In this document: piece after piece, positions 25,003-31,887 of the stretch
How the letters are laid out: each line of letters begins with the position of its first letter
Numbering within the stretch: the first letter of the stretch is position 1
Source: Micromonospora alfalfae
GTDB lineage: Bacteria; Actinomycetota; Actinomycetes; Mycobacteriales; Micromonosporaceae
Length of the DNA: 64,000 nt
Direction: 5' to 3'
Assembly: GCF_022230925.1 (NCBI RefSeq)
Contig: NZ_JAKKFH010000045.1
Span: 248,001-312,000 of the forward strand
Made by a program: the position numbers and the translations under genes
The notes under the pieces: model-generated
Told to the model about the DNA's origin: nothing
Databases searched by the model: none
Seen by the model: the letters and a program-made list of their open reading frames with translations, nothing else

Positions 25003-26154
25003 TCACCAGTTCGCCTGGGTGGGCGGCGGGGGCAGCGGCGCCGACGCGGGCCGCAGCACGTACGCCACCCCGCCGCTGCCGCGTTGCCAGACCGCCTCGA
25101 ACCCCTGCCGGGGCACGGTGCGACGGACCGCGTCGTCGTCCGGGGCGTACGGGTCGTTGAGCACCGGGTCGCCGTCGGCGGTGAAGCCGACAAGCACCAT
25201 CAGGTGCCCCGCGGTGTCGTACCCGAGCCCCGGCACCTCGTCGGCCCGGAACGCGGCGGAGACGATCAGGGGGATGCCGGCGGCGACGAACGCCTCCGCC
25301 TCGACCAGCGACCGCAGCCGGGTGACGAACGCGTCCACCCCGTGCAGACCGGCGTACGCGGTGTTGAACGGCCAGTTGCCGGCCCCGGCGTACGCGTGGT
25401 CGTAGCAGTGCCGGGCGGCGTGGACGACCACCGGACGAGGGCCGGACGGCTCCACCCAGGCGTAACGGTCCGGCGTCGGCCCGGCGCCCCAGTAGGCGAG
25501 CACCATCGAGGTGCAGGTGGGGCTGCACCATGAGTCCCCGCCACCGCCCCACTGCGGGTACTGGCCGGCGTGCAGCCGCTGCGAGTAGCGGGGCACGTCC
25601 AACACCCGGCCCCAGGCAGCGGACGGGACGGGCTCTCCCGCGTACCCCTGGTGAGCCGTCGTGGGGCCGGTGGCGACCGCGCCGATGCTGCGCAGCACCG
25701 GGCCGGTCGGGCTGCCGGCGGGCCGGCACAAGGTCACCCGCGCCTGCCAACCGGTGACCGTCGCTCCGGTCACGATCAGGGTGTCGGTGTCGACCCGGGC
25801 GGCGCTGTCGCGCTGTCCGGGCAGCGAGGTGCGTCGTACCGTGTGGTCGTCGGCGGCCCAGTGGGCCAGGCGGTACCAGTCGGTGCTGGGTGCGTCGTCG
25901 TGCCAGCCGCGCAGGTCGACAGCGATCCAGCAGCCGTCCGGGGTGTCGGCCGTCCAGGACGGCACCACCTCGGCGACGGCGAAGCCGACAGGTACCGGCG
26001 GCGACGTCCAGGTGCCCTGCGGGGCGACGCCGTCGAGGGTGAGCCCTCGACCGCTGGCGAGCAGGCCGTCGCCGCTGCCACTGGCCGTGTCGGCCGGCAG
26101 GTGGAAACCCCGGTAGGCGATGTCTCGCCGGGTGGGTGGTGCCGCAGTGGTCAT
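25003..26154 (-). CDS. C39-like cysteine peptidase family protein
   Basis: 383 residues. An N-terminal beta-rich half (about 1-180, GTWTSPPVPVGFAVAEVVPS) is followed by a C39_2-type papain-fold domain. LDVPRYSQRLHAGQYPQWGG leads to a catalytic Cys in SWCSPTCTSMVLAYWG, the catalytic His is in GHLMVLVGFT and the Asp/Asn in PVLNDPYAP. No signal peptide is seen from the chosen ATG at 26154, so the protein is cytoplasmic or exported otherwise. Related proteins hydrolyse peptides, but the target is unknown. It is divergent from the two-component system (about 140 bases), which may regulate it. Confidence 0.75.
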   Translation of the reverse strand: MTTAAPPTRRDIAYRGFHLPADTASGSGDGLLASGRGLTLDGVAPQGTWTSPPVPVGFAVAEVVPSWTADTPDGCWIAVDLRGWHDDAPSTDWYRLAHWAADDHTVRRTSLPGQRDSAARVDTDTLIVTGATVTGWQARVTLCRPAGSPTGPVLRSIGAVATGPTTAHQGYAGEPVPSAAWGRVLDVPRYSQRLHAGQYPQWGGGGDSWCSPTCTSMVLAYWGAGPTPDRYAWVEPSGPRPVVVHAARHCYDHAYAGAGNWPFNTAYAGLHGVDAFVTRLRSLVEAEAFVAAGIPLIVSAAFRADEVPGLGYDTAGHLMVLVGFTADGDPVLNDPYAPDDDAVRRTVPRQGFEAVWQRGSGGVAYVLRPASAPLPPPPTQANW

Positions 26155-26296
26155 GCCAGGTCCGTCCGTCGCTCGATACCGCCGGCCAGCATCGCGTACG
26201 CCGCGGTGGCCCGCAACGCCGGCCGGCGCGGACGGCGAGGGACGATGGTTGCCGGCCGGCACTAGGTTGTCGGTGGTCAGCAGCGAGGAGGCCGGG

Positions 26297-26965
26297 ATGC
26301 GGGTACTGGTGGTCGAGGACGAGCGCAACCTCGCCGACGCGATCGCACGGGGGTTGCGCAAGCGGGGGATGGCGGTCGACGTGGCGTACGACGGCGACGC
26401 CGGCCACGAGGCGGCGTTCATCACCAGGTACGACGTGGTGGTGCTCGACCGCGACCTGCCGGGTGTGCACGGCGACCAGATCTGCGCCGACCTGGCGGCC
26501 TCCGGCGCGTTGACCCGGGTGCTGATGCTCACCGCCAGCGGCACCGTGGCCGACCGGGTGGAGGGGTTGCAGCTCGGCGCGGACGACTACCTGCCCAAAC
26601 CGTTCGCCTTCGACGAGCTGGTCGCCCGGGTGCAGGCGCTGGGCCGGCGGGCCACCCCGGCCGCGCCGCCGGTGCTCGAACTGGCCGACCTGGTGCTCGA
26701 CCCGGCCCGCCGGGTGGCCACCCGCGCCGGGGTGCCGGTGGACCTCACGAACAAGGAGTTCGGTGTGCTCAGCGAACTGCTCAAGGCGCGGGGCGCGGTG
26801 GTCTCCAGCGAGGAGCTGCTGGAACGGGTCTGGGACGCGAACACCGACCCGTTCACCACCATCGTCCGGGTCACGGTGATGACGCTCCGTAAGAAGCTCG
26901 GTGACCCGCCGTTGATCGAGACGGTGGTCGGCGCGGGCTACCGCACCGCCGAGGTGAGCGCATGA
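26297..26965 (+). CDS. OmpR-family response regulator
   Basis: 222 residues. Receiver domain with acidic pair E7-D8, phospho-acceptor D51 (VVLDRDLPG) and K101 (YLPKPF), then a winged-helix DNA-binding domain (about 125-220; LTNKEFGVLSELLKARG, IVRVTVMTLRKKLG). It should bind promoters as a phosphorylated dimer. The ATG at 26297 follows GAGGAGGCC. It overlaps the histidine kinase start by four bases (ATGA), so the two form an operon. Targets are unknown; the neighbouring peptidase and VOC genes are candidates. Confidence 0.9.
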   Translation: MRVLVVEDERNLADAIARGLRKRGMAVDVAYDGDAGHEAAFITRYDVVVLDRDLPGVHGDQICADLAASGALTRVLMLTASGTVADRVEGLQLGADDYLPKPFAFDELVARVQALGRRATPAAPPVLELADLVLDPARRVATRAGVPVDLTNKEFGVLSELLKARGAVVSSEELLERVWDANTDPFTTIVRVTVMTLRKKLGDPPLIETVVGAGYRTAEVSA

Positions 26966-28137
26966 GCCGGCGGTTGCGACCCACCCTGCGGTTGCGGCTG
27001 ACACTGCTCAACGGGGTGCTGCTGATCGGCGCCGGAGCGATCCTGGTGTTGCTGGCCTGGCTGCTGGTCCGCGACGCGTTGCGACCCACCGACGAGTTGG
27101 TGCCCGGCACGATGGTGCTGCTCTCCGACGGCCGGCAGATGGACGCCGCCCAGTGGCAGCGGCAGTTGGTCGATGCCGCCTCCGGGGAGTTGCTGGCCAA
27201 GGGCCTGGTCGCGCTGCTGGCGATCAGCGTGATGGGGGTGGCCGGCGCGTACGCGGTGGCCGGTCGGGCGTTACGCCCACTGCACCAGGTCACGGCGACC
27301 GCCCAGCGGCTCGGTGAGGCGACCCTGGACCAGCGGATCGGTTACTCGGGCGCCGACGACGAGGTGGCCGAGTTGGCCAAGACGTTCGACGCCATGCTGG
27401 ACCGGATCGCGTCCGCCTTCGAGGCCCAGAAGCGCTTCGTGGCGAACGCCTCGCACGAGCTGCGTACCCCGCTCGCCGTGATGCGGACGGAAATCGACGT
27501 GACGCTCAGCGACGACGACGCGGACACCGCCGAGTACCGACGGATGGCGACAGTGGTCCGCGACGCCTCCGAGCGGGCCAACGGCCTGGTGGACGCGCTG
27601 CTGGTGCTGGCCCGCAGCGAGGCGCAGGCTGGGCGGCAGTTGGGCCGGCGTACCGAGTGTGACCTCGCCGCGGGCACCGCCAACGCACTGTCGGCGATGC
27701 GCCGCGAGGTGGAACGGATCGGCCTGCGGGTGCAGACGTCGCTGGAGTCGGCGCCGGTCGTCGGCGACCCGGGGCTGCTCGACCGGCTGGCCGGAAACCT
27801 GATCGAGAACGCGGTCCGCTACAACCACCTGCACGGGCGGCTCTGGGTGCGTACCGGCACCGACGGTGACCGGTCCTGGCTGGTGGTGGGGAACACCGGT
27901 TTCGAGGTGGACCAGGCCGACGTGCCGGGGCTGTTCGAGCCGTTCCGCCGTGGTGGCCGGGAACGCACCGGAGCCCGTGGCTCCGGCCTGGGGCTGTCCA
28001 TCGTCCGGGCGGTCTGCACCGCGCACGGCGGCGCCGTACGGGTGGTCGCGCAGCCCGGCGGTGGCCTGGAGGTGACTGTCACCCTGCCGTCGTCGGACGC
28101 CCCGGCCGTGCCCGCGACGGTGTCCGTCGCCGGCTGA
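26962..28137 (+). CDS. Sensor histidine kinase
   Basis: 391 residues: two transmembrane helices (about 16-37 and 80-100) flanking a short 43-residue extracellular loop, HAMP (about 101-153), HisKA with phospho-acceptor H165 (ANASHELRTPLAVM), and HATPase_c with N-box NLIENAVRYN, the G1 region and GSGLGLSIVRAV. The very small outer loop suggests sensing in or at the membrane, as in intramembrane or envelope-stress kinases. Partner of the OmpR-type regulator directly upstream. Confidence 0.9.
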   Translation: MSRRLRPTLRLRLTLLNGVLLIGAGAILVLLAWLLVRDALRPTDELVPGTMVLLSDGRQMDAAQWQRQLVDAASGELLAKGLVALLAISVMGVAGAYAVAGRALRPLHQVTATAQRLGEATLDQRIGYSGADDEVAELAKTFDAMLDRIASAFEAQKRFVANASHELRTPLAVMRTEIDVTLSDDDADTAEYRRMATVVRDASERANGLVDALLVLARSEAQAGRQLGRRTECDLAAGTANALSAMRREVERIGLRVQTSLESAPVVGDPGLLDRLAGNLIENAVRYNHLHGRLWVRTGTDGDRSWLVVGNTGFEVDQADVPGLFEPFRRGGRERTGARGSGLGLSIVRAVCTAHGGAVRVVAQPGGGLEVTVTLPSSDAPAVPATVSVAG

Positions 28138-28299
28138 TCGGGGTTGCGCGCCCCACTCGGCCGGTGGCAAGATCGCCGGGTCAGCTCGGAGAGTGGAAGG
28201 GGGTGCGCGATGTCCATCAGTCAAGGCTCCGCACCCCGGGTCCTCGCAGGCTGACCCCCGGCGGCGGAGCGTCCCCATCCGAAGATGGAGAGACCACCC

Positions 28300-28704
28300 G
28301 TGCATCCACGGATCCGCAACATCAGTTTCGACTGTCACGACACGTACGCCCTGGCCGGCTTCTGGTCGGCGGTGCTCGGCTACGCCCGGCTCCCGGAGGA
28401 CGTTCCGGGTGACCCGGAAGCCGCCCTGCTGCCGCCGGACGGTGCCACGCCGAACATGTTCTTCCAAGCGGTGCCCGAGGACAAGGTGACCAAGAACCGG
28501 GTCCACATCTGCCTGGAACCGGTCGACCGGACCCGCGACGAGGAGGTCGAGCGGGTGCTCGGCCTCGGGGCCACGATGGTCGCCGACCAGCGGCGCACCG
28601 ACGGGACGGGCTGGGCGGTTCTCGCCGACCCGGAGGGAAACGAGTTCTGCGTGCTCCGCAGTGCCGGGGAGCGGGTCGACACCACTGTGGAGGACCAGGC
28701 ATGA
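28300..28704 (+). CDS. VOC/glyoxalase-like domain protein, paralogue 1
   Basis: 134 residues from a GTG preceded by GGAGAG; an ATG at 28285 in the same frame lies before that RBS and is less likely. One vicinal-oxygen-chelate module: ISFDCHDTYALAGFWSAVLG, KNRVHICLEPVDRTRDEEVE and ADPEGNEFCVLRS. The metal residues of glyoxalases are partly conserved (H and E), so catalysis is uncertain. These small two-motif proteins are commonly antibiotic-binding or detoxifying, but no substrate can be read. Coupled to a paralogue by an ATGA overlap. Confidence 0.85.
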   Translation: MHPRIRNISFDCHDTYALAGFWSAVLGYARLPEDVPGDPEAALLPPDGATPNMFFQAVPEDKVTKNRVHICLEPVDRTRDEEVERVLGLGATMVADQRRTDGTGWAVLADPEGNEFCVLRSAGERVDTTVEDQA

Positions 28705-29120
28705 GTTCGACGATTCACAACATCAGCATCGACTGTCACGACACGTACGCCCTCGCCGGCTTCTGGGCGCAGGTCTTCGACTGCCCCCGGCAGCCCGACG
28801 ACTTTCCCGGCGACCCGGAGGCGATGCTTCTGCCGCCGGGTGGCCCGGAGGTGCTGTTCATCGCGGTGCCCGAGGGCAAGTCCGTGAAGAACCGGCTGCA
28901 CCTGGACCTGCAACCCGCCGACCGCACCCGGGCCGAGGAGGTCGAGCGGCTGCTCGGCATCGGCGCGACGCTCGTCGCCGACCACGTCGGCCCGACCGGC
29001 GGCGGTTGGGTGGTGCTCGCCGACCCGGAGGGCAACGAGTTCTGCGTGCTCGGCAACGCCGCCGAGCGGGCCGCAGCGGCAGCGGCGCGGGCCGCGGCGG
29101 CGGGTGTCGAACCGGCCTGA
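28701..29120 (+). CDS. VOC/glyoxalase-like domain protein, paralogue 2
   Basis: 139 residues. It shares ISIDCHDTYALAGFWAQVF, KNRLHLDLQPADRTRAEEVE, GATLVADHVG and ADPEGNEFCVLG with the gene upstream, so this is a tandem duplicate. The C-terminus has an Ala-rich tail (about 118-135). VOC proteins dimerise; two adjacent diverged copies could form a heterodimer. Function unknown. Confidence 0.85.
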   Translation: MSSTIHNISIDCHDTYALAGFWAQVFDCPRQPDDFPGDPEAMLLPPGGPEVLFIAVPEGKSVKNRLHLDLQPADRTRAEEVERLLGIGATLVADHVGPTGGGWVVLADPEGNEFCVLGNAAERAAAAAARAAAAGVEPA

Positions 29121-29207
29121 CAGTCGACGTACGGCACCGGGCGTCGGCCACCTTCGCGTGGCCGGCGCCCGGTGCCACACTCCCGGGGCGGGACCTGACC
29201 GCGAGGT

Positions 29208-29870
29208 TCAGGCTGTGGCCGGGCCGTGCCCTGGCGCGGGTGACTGGACGAAGGCCGTCGCGCCCTCGTACTCCGCCACCGGGGCAGCGCCGACATGCTC
29301 GTACTCGAGCAGGAGCAGGCCCTTCGCTGTCGCTTCGTGGTGAACCAGTCGGAGGCCGACGGATGCGCTCGGATGGTCGAGCAGCCGCCGCCCGGAACCG
29401 GCCACGGCGGGGGCTACGACGAGCCGGAGTGTGTCGACGAGGCCGGCCGACAACAGAGCCTTGCCAAGTCGTGCGCTCCCGTGGATCTGGAGCTCCCGTC
29501 CTGGCTGAGCCCTGAGCTCTCCGACGGTGTGGATCGGGTCTCCGCGGAGCACCGTCGTCGGGTGCCAACCACCTTCCGCGAGGGTGTTGGTCACGACGTA
29601 CTTCGGTAGTGAGTTCATGCGTTCGGTGAACGGATCGTCCGGGTCGGTGATCTGCGGCCAGTCGCGAGCGAACGCCTCGTAGGTCCGCCGTCCGAGCAGC
29701 AGACCGTCGGCGAGATCCAACCAGTCGGAGGTCCGGCGGACGAAGACCTCGTCCAGGTAGGGCACGAGCCAGCCGCCCCGGGTGAAGTTGTCGCTCGTGT
29801 CCTCGGTCGGCGAGCCGGGCCCCTGGCTGACGCCGTCGAGAGTGACGAACTGGGTAAGGACGATCTTCAC
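29208..29870 (-). CDS. Dihydrofolate reductase-like (RibD C-terminal) domain protein
   Basis: 220 residues. RibD_C/DHFR-like fold: MKIVLTQFVTLDGVSQGPG at the N-terminus, GLLLGRRTYEAFARDWPQI, KYVVTNTLAEGGWHPTTVL, LQIHGSARLGKALLSAGLVD and VAPAVAGSGRRLL. It probably binds NADPH and reduces a small molecule; it is not the folate enzyme of central metabolism. It overlaps the SRPBCC gene by four bases, being third in the ArsR-SRPBCC-DHFR operon. This trio is widespread in Actinobacteria and its physiological role is not established. Confidence 0.85.
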   Translation of the reverse strand: MKIVLTQFVTLDGVSQGPGSPTEDTSDNFTRGGWLVPYLDEVFVRRTSDWLDLADGLLLGRRTYEAFARDWPQITDPDDPFTERMNSLPKYVVTNTLAEGGWHPTTVLRGDPIHTVGELRAQPGRELQIHGSARLGKALLSAGLVDTLRLVVAPAVAGSGRRLLDHPSASVGLRLVHHEATAKGLLLLEYEHVGAAPVAEYEGATAFVQSPAPGHGPATA

Positions 29871-30343
29871 AGCGCCCCCTGGCGCTCGGCGAGCCCGGCG
29901 AGTTGTTCGGTGACCGAGCCCCAGCCGTCCGCGAAGCCGATCTTCTCGTGGAGGTCACGAGCGGCGGGATCACCGTGACGGACGATGATCCGGTAGTCCG
30001 TGCCGTCCGGATGATCCTTCATGGTGATCTCCGCGGTCATCGGGACCGGGGTTGGATGCGCGGGCCGCCAGGCGCTGTCGATCACGTTGGTGAACACGAT
30101 CCGTTCGAGATCGTCGACGACGAGGAAGCATGCGTCGAGGTGCGGGACGAACTCCACCCCGTCCTCGCTCAGTCGGGTCACGAGTCCGCCACCGGGCCGG
30201 ACGTCCAAGCGATCGACGCGGCACAGGGCCGGCGCCGGTATCCACCACTTCTCGAAGCGGGACGGATCGGTCCAGGCGCTCCACACGGCGGCGAGAGGTG
30301 CGCGGATGATCCGCGCCATGCTCAGGTCCAGGTCGGGATTCAT
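29867..30343 (-). CDS. SRPBCC (AHSA1-type) domain protein
   Basis: 158 residues with the AHSA1/START fold: IIRAPLAAVWSAWTDPSRFEKWWIP near the N-terminus, RPGGGLVTRLSEDG, ERIVFTNVIDSAWRPA, and ATITMKDHPDGTDY-like strand read here as AEITMKDHPDGTDYRIIV. It binds a hydrophobic ligand in the START cavity. It starts where the ArsR gene ends with a four-base overlap, so co-regulated. Often paired with ArsR regulators, where it may act in detoxification. Confidence 0.88.
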   Translation of the reverse strand: MNPDLDLSMARIIRAPLAAVWSAWTDPSRFEKWWIPAPALCRVDRLDVRPGGGLVTRLSEDGVEFVPHLDACFLVVDDLERIVFTNVIDSAWRPAHPTPVPMTAEITMKDHPDGTDYRIIVRHGDPAARDLHEKIGFADGWGSVTEQLAGLAERQGAL

Positions 30344-30678
30344 TGCTGGTTCTCCTGCTCATCGGTGACGAGGCGTTCCAGGCGATCCGTGCGCTCCTCC
30401 CAGATCCGGCGCTGCTCCGCGAGCCAGTCGTCGACGACAGCGAGGCGCTCGCGGTTGAGCACGCAGGTGCGCACCCGGCCGGACTTGGTCGTGTGGATCA
30501 GTCCGTTCGACTCGAGCGTCTGCACGTGCTTCATGAACGAGGGAAGGGTCATCGGAAATTCGCGGGCGAGGTCGCCGACGCTCGTCGGACCGTGGCCGAG
30601 GCGGCGGATGACCCAGCGCCGGGTCGGGTCAGCGAGGGCGACGAACACGCCGTCGAGCTGCGCCGAATACTGTGCCAT
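30340..30678 (-). CDS. ArsR-family winged-helix transcriptional repressor
   Basis: 112 residues. Winged HTH with VFVALADPTRRWVIRRLGHG, TSVGDLAREFPMTLPSFMKH, then LESNGLIHTTKSGRVRTCVL. No cysteine metal site (the only Cys, in RTCVL, is in the wing), so it belongs to the non-metal ArsR group typical of AHSA1 operons. The ATG at 30678 is chosen; the longer frame to 30705 would run through the operator. It should repress its own operon (SRPBCC, DHFR-like) from the palindrome just upstream. Confidence 0.9.
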   Translation of the reverse strand: MAQYSAQLDGVFVALADPTRRWVIRRLGHGPTSVGDLAREFPMTLPSFMKHVQTLESNGLIHTTKSGRVRTCVLNRERLAVVDDWLAEQRRIWEERTDRLERLVTDEQENQQ

Positions 30679-30681
30679 GCG

Positions 30682-30710
30682 GCTAAGTGTTGCGGGAGAT
30701 GACACTTAGC
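30682..30710. promoter_or_regulatory. Putative ArsR operator
   Basis: Perfect inverted repeat GCTAAGTGT (30682-30690) and ACACTTAGC (30702-30710) with an 11-base spacer, ending four bases before the repressor gene's ATG. Its A/T-rich arms stand out from the GC-rich surroundings. Position between start codon and upstream region fits autorepression. Confidence 0.75.
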
Positions 30711-30785
30711 GCAAGGGCACAGTATCGGTGGCCCCGGGGTGGCCGCCGTGCCAACCGCGGCCGGTCGGCGCGCTTCAGGAGAGCA

Positions 30786-30825
30786 ACAGGGGCCCCGACC
30801 ACCCGAGGGTGGCCGGGGCCCCTGT
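30786..30825 (-). terminator. Hairpin terminator after the proline-rich protein gene
   Basis: Nineteen-base arms (30786-30804 and 30807-30825, ACAGGGGCCCCG...CGGGGCCCCTGT type) with one mismatch and a two-base loop. It is 11 bases beyond the stop codon of the 30836-31717 gene. Confidence 0.85.
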
Positions 30826-30835
30826 CGCGCACCGA

Positions 30836-31717
30836 TCAGGACTGCTTCTCGACCTGGCCCCGGATCGTGGTGAACTCGGCCTTCGCCTGGTCGGCGGACT
30901 TGAAGTACATCACCACCATGCCCAGGCTGCCCCGGTCGGCCCAGACGCAGATGCCCAGCGGCACAGTCGCGGCCTTGCCGTCGCCGCAGCGCGCCTCGCC
31001 GCCGAGCGGACCGGCGTCGACTGCCGTCATCGTGTCCACAGTCAGCTGCTTGGACAGGCCGTCCACATAGGCGTCGAGCTCCTTCTTCGGGTCCGACAGC
31101 AGCCCGGAGACGCCCGCGATCATGACGAGGTCCTGCTTGGTCGGGTCGCCGTAGAAGGCGGCGATGGTGCTCGTCTCGTTCCCCGCCGCCGTCTTCATCC
31201 CGGCGACCGCCTGCTCGGCAGCACTCTGGAGCTCCGGGTTGGTCAGCTTCGGCCGGCCGGCGAGGGTGGCCGGCGCGACCACCCGGGTCTTGCTGGCGTC
31301 GAGCACGTCGTTCACCGGCCCCTTGGCGACGAACCAGATGATCGCCGCGCCGCCGACGCAGAGCACCAGCACCACTGCCAACACGATCAGCACGATCTTG
31401 CCGACGTTCGACTTCTTCGCCGGGGGCGGGCCGCCGGCCAGGTTCGGGTCACCGTACGGCTGACCCGGTTGCGCGGGCGGAAAACCGGGCTGCGCGGGCG
31501 GGAAGCTGGGCTGCGCGGGCGGGAAGCTGGGCTGCGCGGGCGGGAAGCTGGGCTGCGCGGGCGGGAAGCTGGGCTGCGCGGGTGGGTAGCCAGCGGGCTG
31601 CTGCGGCTGTCCCTGCTGCTGCGGCGGCGGCCAGCCACCAGGCTGCTGGCCCGGCTGCTGCGACGGGTCGGGGGAATCGTGCGGCGGGCCGTAGGGATTG
31701 GCCGGCGGCTGGGACAT
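30836..31717 (-). CDS. Proline-rich single-span membrane protein
   Basis: 293 residues. The N-terminal 95 are Pro/Gln-rich and contain five copies of a seven-residue repeat (FPPAQPS/G). One transmembrane helix (about 105-128, KIVLIVLAVVLVLCVGG) is followed by an extracytoplasmic domain of about 165 residues with a Cys pair (EARCGDG...GICVWADRG) likely in a disulfide. Pro/Gln-rich cytoplasmic tails of this type are common in actinomycete membrane proteins. No family function can be assigned. The gene is flanked by a strong terminator. Confidence 0.8.
   Translation of the reverse strand: MSQPPANPYGPPHDSPDPSQQPGQQPGGWPPPQQQGQPQQPAGYPPAQPSFPPAQPSFPPAQPSFPPAQPSFPPAQPGFPPAQPGQPYGDPNLAGGPPPAKKSNVGKIVLIVLAVVLVLCVGGAAIIWFVAKGPVNDVLDASKTRVVAPATLAGRPKLTNPELQSAAEQAVAGMKTAAGNETSTIAAFYGDPTKQDLVMIAGVSGLLSDPKKELDAYVDGLSKQLTVDTMTAVDAGPLGGEARCGDGKAATVPLGICVWADRGSLGMVVMYFKSADQAKAEFTTIRGQVEKQS
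31470..31595. repeat. In-frame 21-bp tandem repeat inside the proline-rich gene
   Basis: Six units starting TGCGCGGGCGG at 31470, 31491, 31512, 31533, 31554 and 31575. The middle four are identical (TGCGCGGGCGGGAAGCTGGG plus C), coding PPAQPSF. Identity at the DNA level indicates recent expansion by slippage. Confidence 0.85.
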
Positions 31718-31887
31718 CAGTCAGCTCCAAGATGGGGGTGCAAAACGCGTGATCCTAACCCGGCGCGGCGCGCCCGTCGTACCCGCGAAAACCCGCACCC
31801 AGCAGTTCTCTGATCACAAACGGTCGCGGTGGCCGGTCCGTCCACCAGGGACGGTCCGACCACCGCGACTGTGGTGCTGCGATCTCG

